Assembly: GCA_932521025.1 (NCBI GenBank)
Contig: OW051468.1
Span: 1,674,064-1,738,063, forward strand
Direction: 5' to 3'
DNA from: Oscheius onirici
Lineage: Eukaryota > Nematoda > Chromadorea > Rhabditida > Rhabditidae
DNA length: 64,000 bases
In this document: positions 33,588-48,262 of the stretch, in pieces
Layout of the letters: every line of letters starts with the position of its first letter
Numbering within the stretch: the stretch's first letter is position 1
Position numbers and translations under genes: made by a program
Notes under the pieces: model-generated
Told to the model about the DNA's origin: nothing
The model's database searches: none
What the model saw: the letters and a program-made list of their open reading frames with translations, nothing else

Positions 33588-35546
33588 CTGAGTGAGACGA
33601 GCCGGACGGTTAGCCTCACCCCTCTCGTAAGAGGTCAGCAGTGTGTTATACCGGGCTACACATGACAAAATACCCCCAGTCTCTTCTACCCGATTCTGCA
33701 GGAGACTCCTGTAGTCACGAAGTGGGGAACGAATTGATTCTCAGTCTGCCCGTCGTTAACTTGAAAGAAATAGACAATCTTGTGAGGACTTGGGAGAGGA
33801 TGCCGCTTTTGTAGATGGCGCCGTTTAGAGTTGGATTTGCCGATCGAAGAAGCATCACATTATCCATGAATGGAAGAAAGTTACGGATTCGGATTTCTAC
33901 AAGGCTATAGATCACATCAAGGGCTATAACTTTGTAGAACACAAGTTGTGCTACGCCCCTCCGGGGCTAAGTGACTTAATTTTGTCCTTTTCAAAAACAG
34001 TTAACAGTTTGCTGTTTGATCCCTCTCCAGATCAATAAATAGATAAGAGTACCTTAAATACTTTACACAAAGCAAAAAGACAATCTGCAAGGACTGAAAG
34101 TACAGAGACAGATCCTCAGTCCTTCTGTCCTTCTGTCCCTCTGTCCCTCTGCCGCACTGTCCCACTGTTCCACTGTTCCACTGTCCCACTGTTCCACTGT
34201 CCCTCTGTCCTTCTGTCCCTCTGTTCTTCTGTCCCTCTGCCCACTGTCCCTCTGTTTCTAATTTCTCGACACTTCCTCTCTGTCCACCCTTGCATTCTGC
34301 AATGTGCTCTGCCCTTCCCGGTTTCCTCGTATCCCGATCCGTGCGCATGTTCACCCCTATCCCTGTTCTCCAGTTGTGATATCATCCCGTTGGAGCTAAA
34401 GTAATAGTAGAAACCCCCTGAACGCTTTCCCGTATTCCTAACCCGCACTTGATTCTCTACTCTGGAAACTGAAAGTCAAAAATAATGAAAGTCCATGCAA
34501 TTGACTTGTCTAAACTTGTTACACTAACTCCTTTCCCCTTAATTGTGCGCACAAATTGCTCCATTTTGATTGCCAATTAAAGCTTCCGACAGACAGACAC
34601 ACACACAGAGACCTGGGAGCAATTTAAAGTGGATCGGAAAGTTCAAAAATGCCATTTTCGACCTGAAAAAATCGAGAGCGAAGCTCAGGAATTGCTAGTT
34701 GGTTTGAAATTTCTGAAGGACTGTCCGTGTAGGTCTCACCAGGAAGCTGTTAGGTACTGTAGCTCAGGTGGGAAATCCGAAGAGCTTCTTTTCCACATTT
34801 TCTGTCGCTTCCGGTCTTCTAGCCTGATTTTTCCGTAAAAATATCACATACACTGCTATTTATAATTCAAGCTACCGTTTTTACTCCATTTGTCCCAAAC
34901 AGGTCTAAAGATCTGTCCTTAGGCGTTCCGTGGCAGAACAAAATCTTTTCTTTGTTTCCCATCCATTTTACCCCTTTGAATCCCTCACGTACCCCTGTTC
35001 AAACAGCCGACGTGATTCTGCGTACAATGTTTCGGCTCTTTCACAATTTGGCTGAGGGAAAAATCATCCCAAGTGATGCCATCCTCTCTTTTTTTACTTT
35101 ACCGATCGGCATACTTCTGGGCTGGTTTCTGGCCTTTTTTTCTTAGCTTCTTTACTTGACATGTAGATCACAATTTTTGTCTTCTTTGCTATTTTCTACA
35201 AATAGCGATCAATTTCAGGCAAAAGTGAGGAAAAAAGCGAAGGTGAATTGATGCCACCAGCTGGAAAGCCCTTGGAAATTCGAAAAGTTTGCTTTTTTTT
35301 TCTCGGCGCAAATTCTCAAGCTAGAAAACATTGCATCATTTTTAGACTTGGAATAATCTATTTCTAGCCGATTTTCTGTGCCTTTTTCCATTAAAATAGT
35401 TGTTATTTTAGCAGAGATTCAGAAAAAAAGTATTGGGTCGCCAAAGATAAAAAATTGGTCTGTTTTTTTGTGAACAGGCCGTTCCACAGCTTCTTTTTCT
35501 CCTTTTCCCATAAAATTACACTAATAATCGCCAATATTGCAGAGAA
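33588..35546. other. Gene-free region dominated by element copy A
   Basis: No supported gene. A minus-strand frame around 33942-33715 (MDNVMLLRSANPTLNGAIYK) could be an upstream exon of the membrane-protein gene but has no matching splice sites. 34640-35546 is AT-rich, with the spg-7 promoter region at the end. Confidence 0.45.
33941..34632 (+). mobile_element. Dispersed non-autonomous element, copy A (about 690 bp)
   Basis: Longest clean copy of the family: starts acaagttgtgctacgcccct, has the palindrome cccctccggggc, then caaaaacagttaacagtttg, a long tctgtccctctgtcc tract (34100-34260), cattctgcaatgtg, and the end gacctgggagcaatttaaag. Matching pieces occur at 24680-25022 (inverse), 20548-21308 and 31788-31850. 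No coding capacity. Confidence 0.7.
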
Positions 35547-35667
35547 ATGTGGCGATTTACTCGCCAAGCACCTAGCCGTAGCCATATACGGGATCTGATC
35601 ACGGCAAGCAACTATAAATCCGTCCGGGCAGTCTCATCATCGCTAACATCGTGTAGCTCATTAAAAA

Positions 35668-35672
<5 letters not shown>
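35547..35672 (+). other. Mitochondrial-presequence-like frame, one base out of phase with the protease
   Basis: An ATG four bases after an aatattgcag acceptor opens 42 codons (MWRFTRQAPSRSHIRDLITA and SNYKSVRAVSSSLTSC). They are rich in Arg, Ser and Thr and free of acidic residues except one, a textbook matrix-targeting sequence. It reaches the donor at 35673 in phase 0, but the next exon needs phase 2. A run of six A at 35663-35668 precedes the donor. Confidence 0.5.
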
Positions 35673-39577
<3,905 letters not shown>

Positions 39578-39914
39578 ACTGATTTTAGGGCTTTTTTTTT
39601 AGTAGAAAATTTTAGGATCTCCCCCTACTTTCCCCCGCTATCCGTCCCCATTTTTTTGTTATTCAGTTGTTTGTTGATCAATTTCTAATTAAAACTTTTT
39701 TGAATCCGCTATGGCATACATGGGACGTTTTCTTTACGTCGTGTACCTGTTTTTATCATTTACCTATTTTGGTTGTACTGCTTCCGTTCGTTTGGTCAAA
39801 CTCTGTTCGGCCAAATTAGCCTAAGTTCGCATGATTACAAAAATTTTTCATATTTGTAATCATGCGTATTTCGTGCTGAAAACGAAAAAAAAATATTCAG
39901 GCTACATAGCGAAA

Positions 39915-41528
39915 ATGTCAGGACGTGGTGGCCGTGGAGGCGGCGGAAGTCAGACGGTCCGAGCCGTAGCTTCGGCTCTCGGAATAGCCCGCCATGAGAT
40001 GCGCTCCTTTCAGCCGCAGCATATAGCTGAACCGCCGCCGCTCTATCCGGTAAGGTGTTTTCAAACTTCTTATTGTTTTTGTCGTCGACGAAGAAACAAG
40101 AAAATGACTCAAATTGTGCGATGTAGCTGCAAATTCGGCTAGAAAATTGAGCTGTTTCTCTTCAATTTCCCGAAACTTGCAGAAAACGCCCGTTTCTTTT
40201 GCTTTGGTCTTCTCAGGAGTTTTCTTAGATTTAAATTTGTACCTATTTTGCCCTATTTCAGCTGTTTTTATTGAGGAAAAGCATAACACGAAGGGACGAA
40301 AAAGGGAATAAAATTCTGTACGACCCAGTTTCTGTTTAAGCTTGGAATCAAAATTTGCCACTGCAATCTTTCCTAGCCTCGGTTCAACATCGAAATTTCA
40401 GGTAGTCAAGAGGAATGTCCTGCCGTTAGAAGGCGATGAACAAGAGCTCACCTTTATGGCCGACATGAAGCAGGAAATTACAGAGGCGTACGTTTTTTTT
40501 CTTCATCTTTCTTCCTTTTCTGCACCGAAATGAAATAATAAACTTCAGATTCCAAAACTCAGAGTACTACCTGGACAAGGAGACGAAAAAGGGCGTCCAG
40601 CGCTACGTGGACAAGTACGACACGGTGGAAAAGACGAAATTTCGGCCAGGTATGCAGCTTTTTTATGCTAAAAAGTCTTGCTTTTACGGGTTTGTAGCTG
40701 GCTTTTTTTTTAGCGAAATTAACTCGAAACAAATTACCAAAAAAAGGTAAATTCCAGACTTTTCGCGCCTTCCGGACGAGCTCTGCTGGATAAAGGACAA
40801 GTCGGAGCAGTCCAATAAGCCCAAAAGAAAGAAGCTCGATCCACAAGCCAAAAAATTTCTTCTGGACGAAAAATTCCGGAAACTGGAGGAAAATGAGACG
40901 ACAGGCGACGCGGAACAGCAACAGCAGGCGGAAAGTGACGACGAAAAATCGGAAACGTCGGAAAAATCAGATCAAGTCGATGCCGAGGCCGTCTCGGAGG
41001 ATGAGGGCGAAGAGGACAACGACTATATCAGCAATTATTTCGATAATGGAGAAGGGTACGTTTTTAGAGGCTTTTTATAGTTTGTTTGGCGGCTTTTTGT
41101 GTGCGAGACCCACTGCCCCAAATATAACGTGAAAACGTTCGATACTCAGCCGGACAAGCAGCCAATTGGCCGAATATCCGTTGTGGCCACATACTAAACA
41201 GTTAGACAGCTAGGACGACTTAGCCACAGACAAGGAAGTTAGGCAGCTGCAGTGAAAAACTGCAATCGCTTTTGCTACCAAAGTTGTTCCACTGCCAGAT
41301 TCCTTTAGTAACGCAGCTTATTAGCTTTTAATCCTAAGGGAAGGTGCTCAACCAAAGTCTAATTTGGCTGCATATCCGGCTGAATACCCAACATTTGGCA
41401 GCGAGTCTCTCAACGAATATTTTAAATGTCTAATTATCTTCCAGAAGCTGTTAAACGGGTGAAAATACCGAATTTTCAGGTACGGAGATGCCGGATCCGA
41501 TGAGAACATGGACGGCGACGAGTATTGA
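39915..41528 (+). CDS. RNA polymerase III subunit RPC7 (POLR3G/POLR3GL)
   Basis: Exons 39915-40049, 40402-40487, 40549-40649, 40758-41055 and 41480-41528 encode 222 residues. The order of features fits RPC7: a glycine-rich start (MSGRGGRGGGGSQ), PPPLYP, the segment MKQEITEAFQNSEYYL with a following RYVDKY, FSRLPDELCW, a lysine-rich stretch, then a strongly acidic tail with DYISNYFDNGEG and DENMDGDEY. Human POLR3G ends similarly (NDYINSYFEDG, DDNMDEATY). It is part of the Pol III-specific RPC3/6/7 initiation trimer. An attcag acceptor at 39900, 14 nt before the ATG, marks trans-splicing. The spg-7 stop is 338 nt upstream on the same strand. Confidence 0.85.
41130..41400. repeat. Two repeat families side by side in the last RPC7 intron
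   Basis: actcagccggacaagcagcc and atttggctgcatatccggct (palindromic family) lie on each side of tggccacatactaaacagtt and gccacagacaaggaagttag (CACAGACAAGACAG family), the same neighbour arrangement as in spg-7 intron 6. Confidence 0.55.
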
Positions 41529-42209
41529 AAGATCTCATATTTTTCTCTCTGGTTCAATTATTTATTGTTGCCTATAAATTTTTACTTTTCATATCTTTTT
41601 GTTTGTTTAGTTGCTAAAAGTCAAGACTTTTTGGCTATCTTGGAATATTCTTGAACTTTTGCCAGGGAAAGGTTGAGAAATGTGCACACCTGAAGCCTTG
41701 TTTTGGTACATGGGAAATTGGAGCATTTCATAGGAATAATTTAAGCCTCAAAATGATGCTATTTTTGTTTGTTTTGGTATCAGAAATGCCCAAAGTTAAA
41801 AGATTCCCTTATCAGTAGCTGCAGATTGTAAACAACTCATTTTTTTGGTAAAATATTGCGCTAAAAATTGAGCTTTCTTTGAATAAGTCGTTTTTATTGT
41901 CATTTGGATCTTTTCAAAAAAATGGGATAAATTAAAGCCTATCTTTCATTTGTTCATCGAAACAAACCACTGTTGATCTTCTTTTTGTGTCGTTCCACGA
42001 CTTCCAAGCTTTTTCTTTCCATTCCGCCTCTTTTTTGTTGCCAATCACGCGAATTTCCTCTTCGTTAAGCCTGTTTTGCTGCTGAAAAACCGTTTGCCTC
42101 ATTCCTTTATCTTACAAAACTTGTCTCTTCTCGAACTTGTCTCATTTTCAATACTTTTTCCAAATTTACTTTGACTTTACATGCAATTTTTCAACTTTCA
42201 GTTAGAAAC
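41529..42209. other. Intergenic, RPC7 to farnesyltransferase alpha
   Basis: AT-rich, with no coding signal. Ends with a caactttcag acceptor 9 nt before the next ATG. Confidence 0.55.
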
Positions 42210-44244
42210 ATGGCCGCATCCGGTGACGCAGCCAGCTCGCCGCTCTACGCTGCCAATTCGAACTGGAAGGACGTCCAGCCGATCTATTTGACTGAGGACG
42301 AGCAGGGAGCTGTCAGAATCGCCGTCAATGAACAATGTATAGCTATTTTTCTTCAATTTTTAGCCATTTTTAGTTACCGACGCCTTTGCCTACTTCCGAG
42401 CCATTCTGCAGACGAGGGAGATGTCCCAGCGCGTCATGGACCTTGTCGAGGACTGCATTCGTCTCAACCCGTCAAATTACTCCGTCTGGTTCGTTTTTAC
42501 CCAATTGTTATTTAAAAAATAATAATAATAAAAGCTCCATTTTTAGCCTAAAAACCGACAAATTTAGGCAATACCGTCGCGATCTGCTCGAGGCGCTGAA
42601 GATTGACTTGAAGAAGGAGCTGAATTACATCGGCGAAGTGATTGAGGAGCAGCCGAAAAACTACCAGGTCTGGCATCATCGTCGCTACATCGTCGAGCAG
42701 ATGGGAGCTGAAGCAGTTCCCGAAGAACTGGCCTTTATGGAGGTCGGACTGAAGGAAGAGCCGAAGAACTATCACGCCTGGCAGCATAGGTAGGGTGTTT
42801 TGTCATTTAGAACTTGAAAAAAAAGCTTGTTATTTCGCTCGATAAAACTGAGCTCTGAAAGCAACCATAGCAGACATAATGAGCAATTTGCAAGTCGAAC
42901 AAGTAGCGAGGAATCAGTGAGAAAACGAACGATCTATCGCGTGCGAGCTTGAAACGTCCAAGTTCTCCTCACCTACTTGTCACCTCTAATCTTCCATTTC
43001 ACCTTTTAGCACATGTCAAAAGCTTTTCATTGATTTCCTTCTCTACAACTTTGTGGAACACCAAAAAAACTGAAACGTAAGAGATGATTCTAATAGAGGG
43101 AGTGGAGGGTTTTGGAGTGACGATGATCACGGTAGTTACATCCTGTTTTCTCAAGTTACATGACCCGCTAGATGCCAGGCTATACTACTTCATGTATTTT
43201 TGCATGGAGCTGATTTCAACAGCCTGATTTTCAGCTTCAAAACAACAGGAATTTACTCTATATTCATATTTTCTACCTCATTATTTTCAGACACTGGCTG
43301 CTCCGTCACTTCCCCAGCAGTCTGGACGTCGACAGCGAGATGTCCTTCACTCTGAAGCAAATAATGGAAGATCCCCGCAACAATTCGGCCTGGAATTACC
43401 GGTATTCTCTCCTCCAAAAGGACGACGCCTTCAGCGATGACGAGAAGATGAGCGTTGAAATTAAGCAAGTTTTTAATTTTTAAACAAAAAATACATAAAT
43501 TAAGTTTGTGTACCCAGTTGCTCGGAAAGATGTCCCACAACGAGAGCATTTGGAACTATCTGGCCGGAATTGCTGACGATGTTAAGGAGCAGAAGAAGTT
43601 GGAAATTGTTAGCTTTGTACAGGATCTGTATGAGAGAACCGAAGCGGATAAGAGAGCACCTTACATGGTCGGTTTATTTGAGATTTTAGGATAGAAAACG
43701 ACTTAAAAAACGGTTTAATGTGCTCGAAATTTGTCTGAAACACTGGAAAACGAAGCGTTCGTTCTCTGACAAAAGAGCTATGACACGGCGGTGATGTTGC
43801 TGTAGCTTTTCAATAAACAAGTAACATGACGTTGAATATTATGATAAGAATGCTAAAATTATTCGAAAGCGGAAAAAAATCGTCTCACTTTCTTCGGGCC
43901 AAGAAACTTGGCAGAATTTGCTTATTTAGCTCCGTTCCGTGAAATTTTTGAGCATTTTTTTGCTTTTTCATAAATTCACACGTTTTTTTTACGTAAGTTT
44001 TCAGGTCTCTTTCCTCGGCGACGTGCTCCTGGAAAACATTGAGAAGGGCCGTGAGGCGGAGGACAGCCATGGGCGTGCCAAGGAGGTAAACTTGCTTATT
44101 TTTAGCCTAAAAATTATAAAAACACAGATTTACAAGGAATTAGAGACGATCGATCCCGTCCGCCGCCACTACTGGAAGCACATGCTGATCCGCTCGGAGA
44201 ACGTCTTCCAAAAGCATCTGCTGAAGGAGTCCCAGAAAAAATAA
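42210..44244 (+). CDS. fnta-1: Protein farnesyltransferase/geranylgeranyltransferase I alpha subunit
   Basis: Exons 42210-42336, 42374-42488, 42568-42789, 43291-43468, 43518-43667, 44005-44085 and 44128-44244 encode 329 residues. Five prenyltransferase alpha repeats are visible with their Trp/Arg signatures: NYSVWQYRR, NYQVWHHRR, NYHAWQHR, NNSAWNYR and NESIWNYL. EEQPKNYQVWHHRR is identical to the stretch in mammalian FNTA. The alpha subunit pairs with FNTB or PGGT1B to attach farnesyl or geranylgeranyl groups to CaaX proteins such as Ras and Rho. The exon 4 donor is AAG CAA|gttttt; an apparent GC donor two codons earlier is not needed. Confidence 0.95.
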
Positions 44245-44948
44245 ACCCCTCCCTTTTCCCGCCCAATTGTCCAAATCTTCAGTGACGTTGCATCTCGTCT
44301 CTTTGAAAAAATTTGTTCGCTGTACATTTTACACCATTTTCCATCCCTACTTTTTTTGTTCAAAATAAACGTGTTATATAAATTTTTAAGACGTTTAACC
44401 TGTTTAATCGAATAGGTTATCTAATTTTGAACATTTTGGTGTAAAAAAGACGAGAAAACGAGCCAGACAATGAACTGAAATGAACGAAGGAAAGGATTCA
44501 GAGATGCGCACTGTTTACAAGTTTGGCGGGAGCAATTAAGTTTTGAGCTACGATTTCCCACATTTCGCAAGACCTTTTCTTTGGATTTTTCTGTTCCTTT
44601 TCTCTATTTTTTCGGTGGATTGAAATAATATTTGTGAAAAACAATGAACAGTACAAAATTTTGGTGTGAAGATGATGATTTGGCTGACTTCTTCGAAAAG
44701 TTCTTGATTTCGAGGCAAAAGTTAGAAGAGTGGATGAAAATTGATGCGCAAAAACTGTATGATCAGCGTAGCTTCATTTTTCTCTCTCAAATTTATGCCA
44801 AAACTACGGCGACAAAATTTTCCCCGCGGCTATGATGTATGAAAATGACCTAATTCCACTTTTTTCTTCAAAATTTCTCTTCGGCATCTGCCATACTGCT
44901 TGTTCTACCCCCTAAAATGACCAGAACATGTTCAGAAGCCTTGTCGCC
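44245..44948. other. Intergenic, with a 63-codon frame of doubtful meaning
   Basis: AATAAA at 44363 probably ends the fnta-1 transcript. A frame at 44644-44835 (MNSTKFWCEDDDLADFFEKF) has a plausible composition but no splice partner or homologue that I recognise. It could be a short upstream open frame of the FEN-1 transcript. Confidence 0.35.
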
Positions 44949-47461
44949 ATGGGAATTAAGGGACTGTCCCAGGTGATTGCCGACAACGCGCCGAATGCCG
45001 TTCGTCTCAACGAGATGAAGTCCTACTTTGGCCGGAAGGTAAGGCTTCTTTTTTAATATAAAAACGAGAAAACTGTTCCGAAATAGGTCGTAAAAGCTCG
45101 TTCGTTTTAAGACAAATAAAGCAAAAGGCGAAATCTTCAGCACGGAAGCGAATTCCCCTCGTTCGGGTAGAAATCAAGCGCACAACCACTGCGAACGTTT
45201 TTTTTGAAAATTTATTTTCAGGTAGCAATCGACGCCTCGATGTGTCTCTACCAGTTCCTGATCGCCGTCCGACAAGAAGGCTCCGTCCTGCAGACGGAAA
45301 CTGGCGAAACTACGAGGTTTGTCTTATTTTGAGCCTATTTGAACTTCCCTCCCATTTTCAGTCACATCATGGGCATGTTCTACCGCACAATTCGAATGAT
45401 TGACAACGGCGTCAAGCCGTGCTACGTCTTTGACGGTAAGCCTCCGGACATGAAGGGCGGCGAGCTGGAAAAACGCAAGGAGCGTCGTGAAGAGGCCGAA
45501 AAAGCCCTGAAAGAGGCTCGCGAAAAGGGCGATACGGAAGCCGTCGACAAGTTTGAACGCCGTCTTGTCAAGGTCACCAAGGAGCAGAACGAGGAAGTCA
45601 AGGAACTGCTCCGCTTGATGGGAGTGCCCGTCGTCGACGCCCCGTGCGAGGCTGAAGCCCAGTGTGCAGCTCTGGCACGCGATGGGAAAGTCTACGGCGT
45701 TGCCACAGAAGATATGGACGCTCTGACCTTTGGAACCAACATCCTGATGAGGAACATGACCGTGGCGGAGGCTAAAAAACTCCCTATAAAGGTAGGCATA
45801 TTTTTCACTAAATTTTCGCCGTTTTGGCTTCGTGTAAAACACGTGTAAAAATAGTCGTTTAAATGGTCTGTATGACCGTTTCATCTAACAGAACTCTGTG
45901 GTTGTCTAGCTGTCTTGTTTGTAGCTGAATCGGCCTAATTCTCTTGTTTGTGGCAACGACGTTGTCTAACTGTCTACTCTGTGACTATATCCTGGGTGTC
46001 AATTTGCCGTGAAGAATGAGATTTGGCTGCGTATCTTTAGATGAATATCGAACTTTTGTACCGAATCTTTCACAGCAGCTGTCTAACTGTCCTGTGGACA
46101 CATTGCGTCAGCTGTCTAACTGTCTTGCCCAGGCTTGTTGATTCTGGGTTTTTGAGCTGCGCTGCGCCGCGCTGCGGTCTGAGCTGCGCTGCGGCCAGGT
46201 TGGACTTTGCGGCGGGCTAAAAAAATTCATTTCGCATTTTTTTCTGATTTTTTTTTCCAAATGCGTCCCCCGTTTAGATTTAGTTTTGTCATCAGAAAAA
46301 TTGGAAGAAAATCGAAAACTGACGACAAAAATAGAAGAAAATGCGGTTTTTTGACGAAATTCGGTAAAAATAGCCGTTTTCTTTGATTTTCATTGTCATC
46401 GCAGCTCAGACCGCAGCGCAGGTTTTCAACAAGCCTGGTCTTGCCTGTAACCAGACTCTTAAATATAAAACCTTTTAAAAATGCAATTTTCAGGAAATGA
46501 ATCTTGCGAAAATTCTCGAGGAATTCGAAATGACAATGGAACAGTTTGTCGATCTCTGTATCCTGCTCGGATGTGATTACTGTGGAAATATTCGAGGTAC
46601 TTTTTGTCCTAAAATCTCTAAAAGAACATAAAATTTCCATGAATCGGACCGAAGAAGGCCTACGAGCTGATCAAGCAGCACAAGAACATTGAGACGATTC
46701 TGGAGAAAATTGACAAGGCGGTACGCTATTTAAAAAAAATTGTGCCTTATTGACAACTTCTAATAGAAAATTTGCAGAAGTACACGCCACCCGAAGACTG
46801 GCCCTACAAGCGAGCCCGTGAGCTCTTCATTCAGCCCGATGTGATCCACGACGAGAATCTGAATCTCGTATGGAAGGAGCCGGACGTGGACGGAATCGTC
46901 GAGTTTCTTTGTGGCAAAAAAAACTTTGAGTGAGTGTTTGTAAGAACTATGAGTCGTTGTTCATAACCAAGAAGTATATAGCCTGGTCGTCAAAATATCA
47001 TTTTTTTCATGCTCCTTTCGTAGAGTTAAGTTAAAAAATATGCTAAAAATAGAAGATCCTGTTTGTTTGGAAGAGCGGGAACTTTCAATTTTGTCGCAGT
47101 TCAAATTGAGCCCTCGGCTCGAAGAAGGACATCTGATATTTTGGCTCTAAAAAGGGGTAATTTTTGCTCGGCGCGCCAAAATGTCCAAAGTCCCGTTACA
47201 AATTTCCTGATTTTCAAGCGGAGTCGCTTGAAGCTGGCCGCAACGTCCAAAAATAACCACTTTTTCAGTGAGGGCCGAGTCCGTTCAGCCATCGCCAAGA
47301 TGCAGAAGGGGCGCAGTGCCGGAGCCCAGGGTCGAATTGACAGCTTCTTTACCACAAAAGCCGTCGTTAAGTCAGAGCCAACGTCGGCAAAACGCAAGGC
47401 TCAGGAGGACAAGAAGGGCGGAGCCAAAAAACGCGGACCGCCTTTGAAGAAACCCAAGTAA
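44949..47461 (+). CDS. crn-1: Flap endonuclease 1
   Basis: Exons 44949-45038, 45222-45316, 45362-45791, 46494-46596, 46641-46720, 46778-46929 and 47269-47461 give 380 residues. The start MGIKGLSQV is the invariant FEN1 N-terminus, so Met at 44949 is chosen over an in-frame Met seven codons earlier. Metal ligands are in place: D34 (VAIDAS), D86 ([15 protein letters not shown]), E158/E160 ([10 protein letters not shown]), D179/D181 (ATEDMDAL) and D233 (LGCDY). The PCNA box is QGRIDSFF, followed by a lysine-rich nuclear tail. It removes 5' flaps in Okazaki maturation and long-patch repair. The acceptor before exon 5 is tttccAT|GAATCGG: homology and phase fix this junction, yet no AG is present. 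Intron 3 carries a 308-bp hAT element. Confidence 0.96.
45890..46115. repeat. Inverted CTAACTGTCTTG repeats in FEN-1 intron
   Basis: Repeated gtctagctgtcttgtttgtg, tgtctaactgtctactctgt and agctgtctaactgtcc words, with the ttggctgcgtatcttta repeat embedded at 46023. Confidence 0.6.
46130..46437. mobile_element. hAT-type element, 308 bp, perfect 8-bp target duplication
   Basis: Ends CAGGCTTGTTGA and TCAACAAGCCTG are perfect inverted repeats. Subterminal gctgcgctgcg and cgcagcgca are also inverted. The flanks are identical GTCTTGCC (46122-46129 and 46438-46445). The interior sequence tttgcggcgg...ttcatttcgcattt...ctgattttt is shared with the element at 50184-50854, which places both in one family. 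It lies 56 bp upstream of FEN-1 exon 4. Confidence 0.92.
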
Positions 47462-48262
47462 TTCTGTGATCTCCACCTCATATTTTCCAATATTAACGTG
47501 TACTTTGTCCAATTTTTTTTGCCTTTCTAAACTGGTAAAATGCAAAACTTTGGTATTTTAAAGTTTCAGGTTGCTAGCCACAGTCAAGATGGTTAGACAG
47601 CAGCATATTGCCACGGACACGATAGTTAGACATTTTGGCCACAAGCTGACAATATGAGCCATTTTCCATCATTTTGACACCAAAAATCACTTGTTTACAA
47701 ACCGGCGCCTTTTCTGAGCGCCCTGAGAACAAATAGGCGATGCCTGTCGCAGCAGGGCTGCCCAGCCGGCGGCTGGCGACGGCCCTGAGAGATTGGCGAC
47801 ACGAGAGAGCCAGTCGGGCAGACGGGAAGAGACTGCAGCCTGCGGGGAGGGTGAGAGACGGTGGGGCCGCGACAAGTCGCGTCGCGGTCGTCAGTCGACG
47901 TCGGATCGACTCGCACCACATCGCAACAGCCACGTTGACTACAATACTGTAAGTTTTGGGGCTTCTTGGATAGGTGAGAGGGAGTCACAGTAGTTTCTAG
48001 TGGGAAATCAGTAGGAAAGGAGCGGGGGAGGGGTGTAACCCAGGTGGTTTTGGATGAGATGAGTAGGGACAGGGACGATCCAGTAGTTTGTCTCTCCAAA
48101 AGCAATCTAGTTTTTTAAGTTTAACTTATCTCCCCCATAATGATCAAATATAACTCATTGCGACTCCAGTAGCTAGTTTTAGCTCCCACCTCCATGCGTG
48201 CCCATAAATTCTCACGTTTTATTGATTCCCACCATATACCGACAAACTTTCTCAACTTCTAG
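47462..48262. other. Intergenic, FEN-1 to MADF gene
   Basis: Contains a copy of the CACAGTCAAGATGGTTAGACAG repeat at 47577-47645 and a GC-rich stretch at 47700-47935 with frames on both strands but no splice-supported gene. Ends at a caacttctag acceptor flush with the next ATG. Confidence 0.5.

Noticed and set aside
43455-43475. A GC-AG intron in farnesyltransferase alpha (AA|gcaagt)
   Set aside because: The normal GT donor a few bases downstream (CAA|gttttt) keeps the frame and the family sequence.
47695-48105. GC-rich frames on both strands between FEN-1 and the MADF gene
   Set aside because: No splice partners, and frames on both strands arise from the high GC content.
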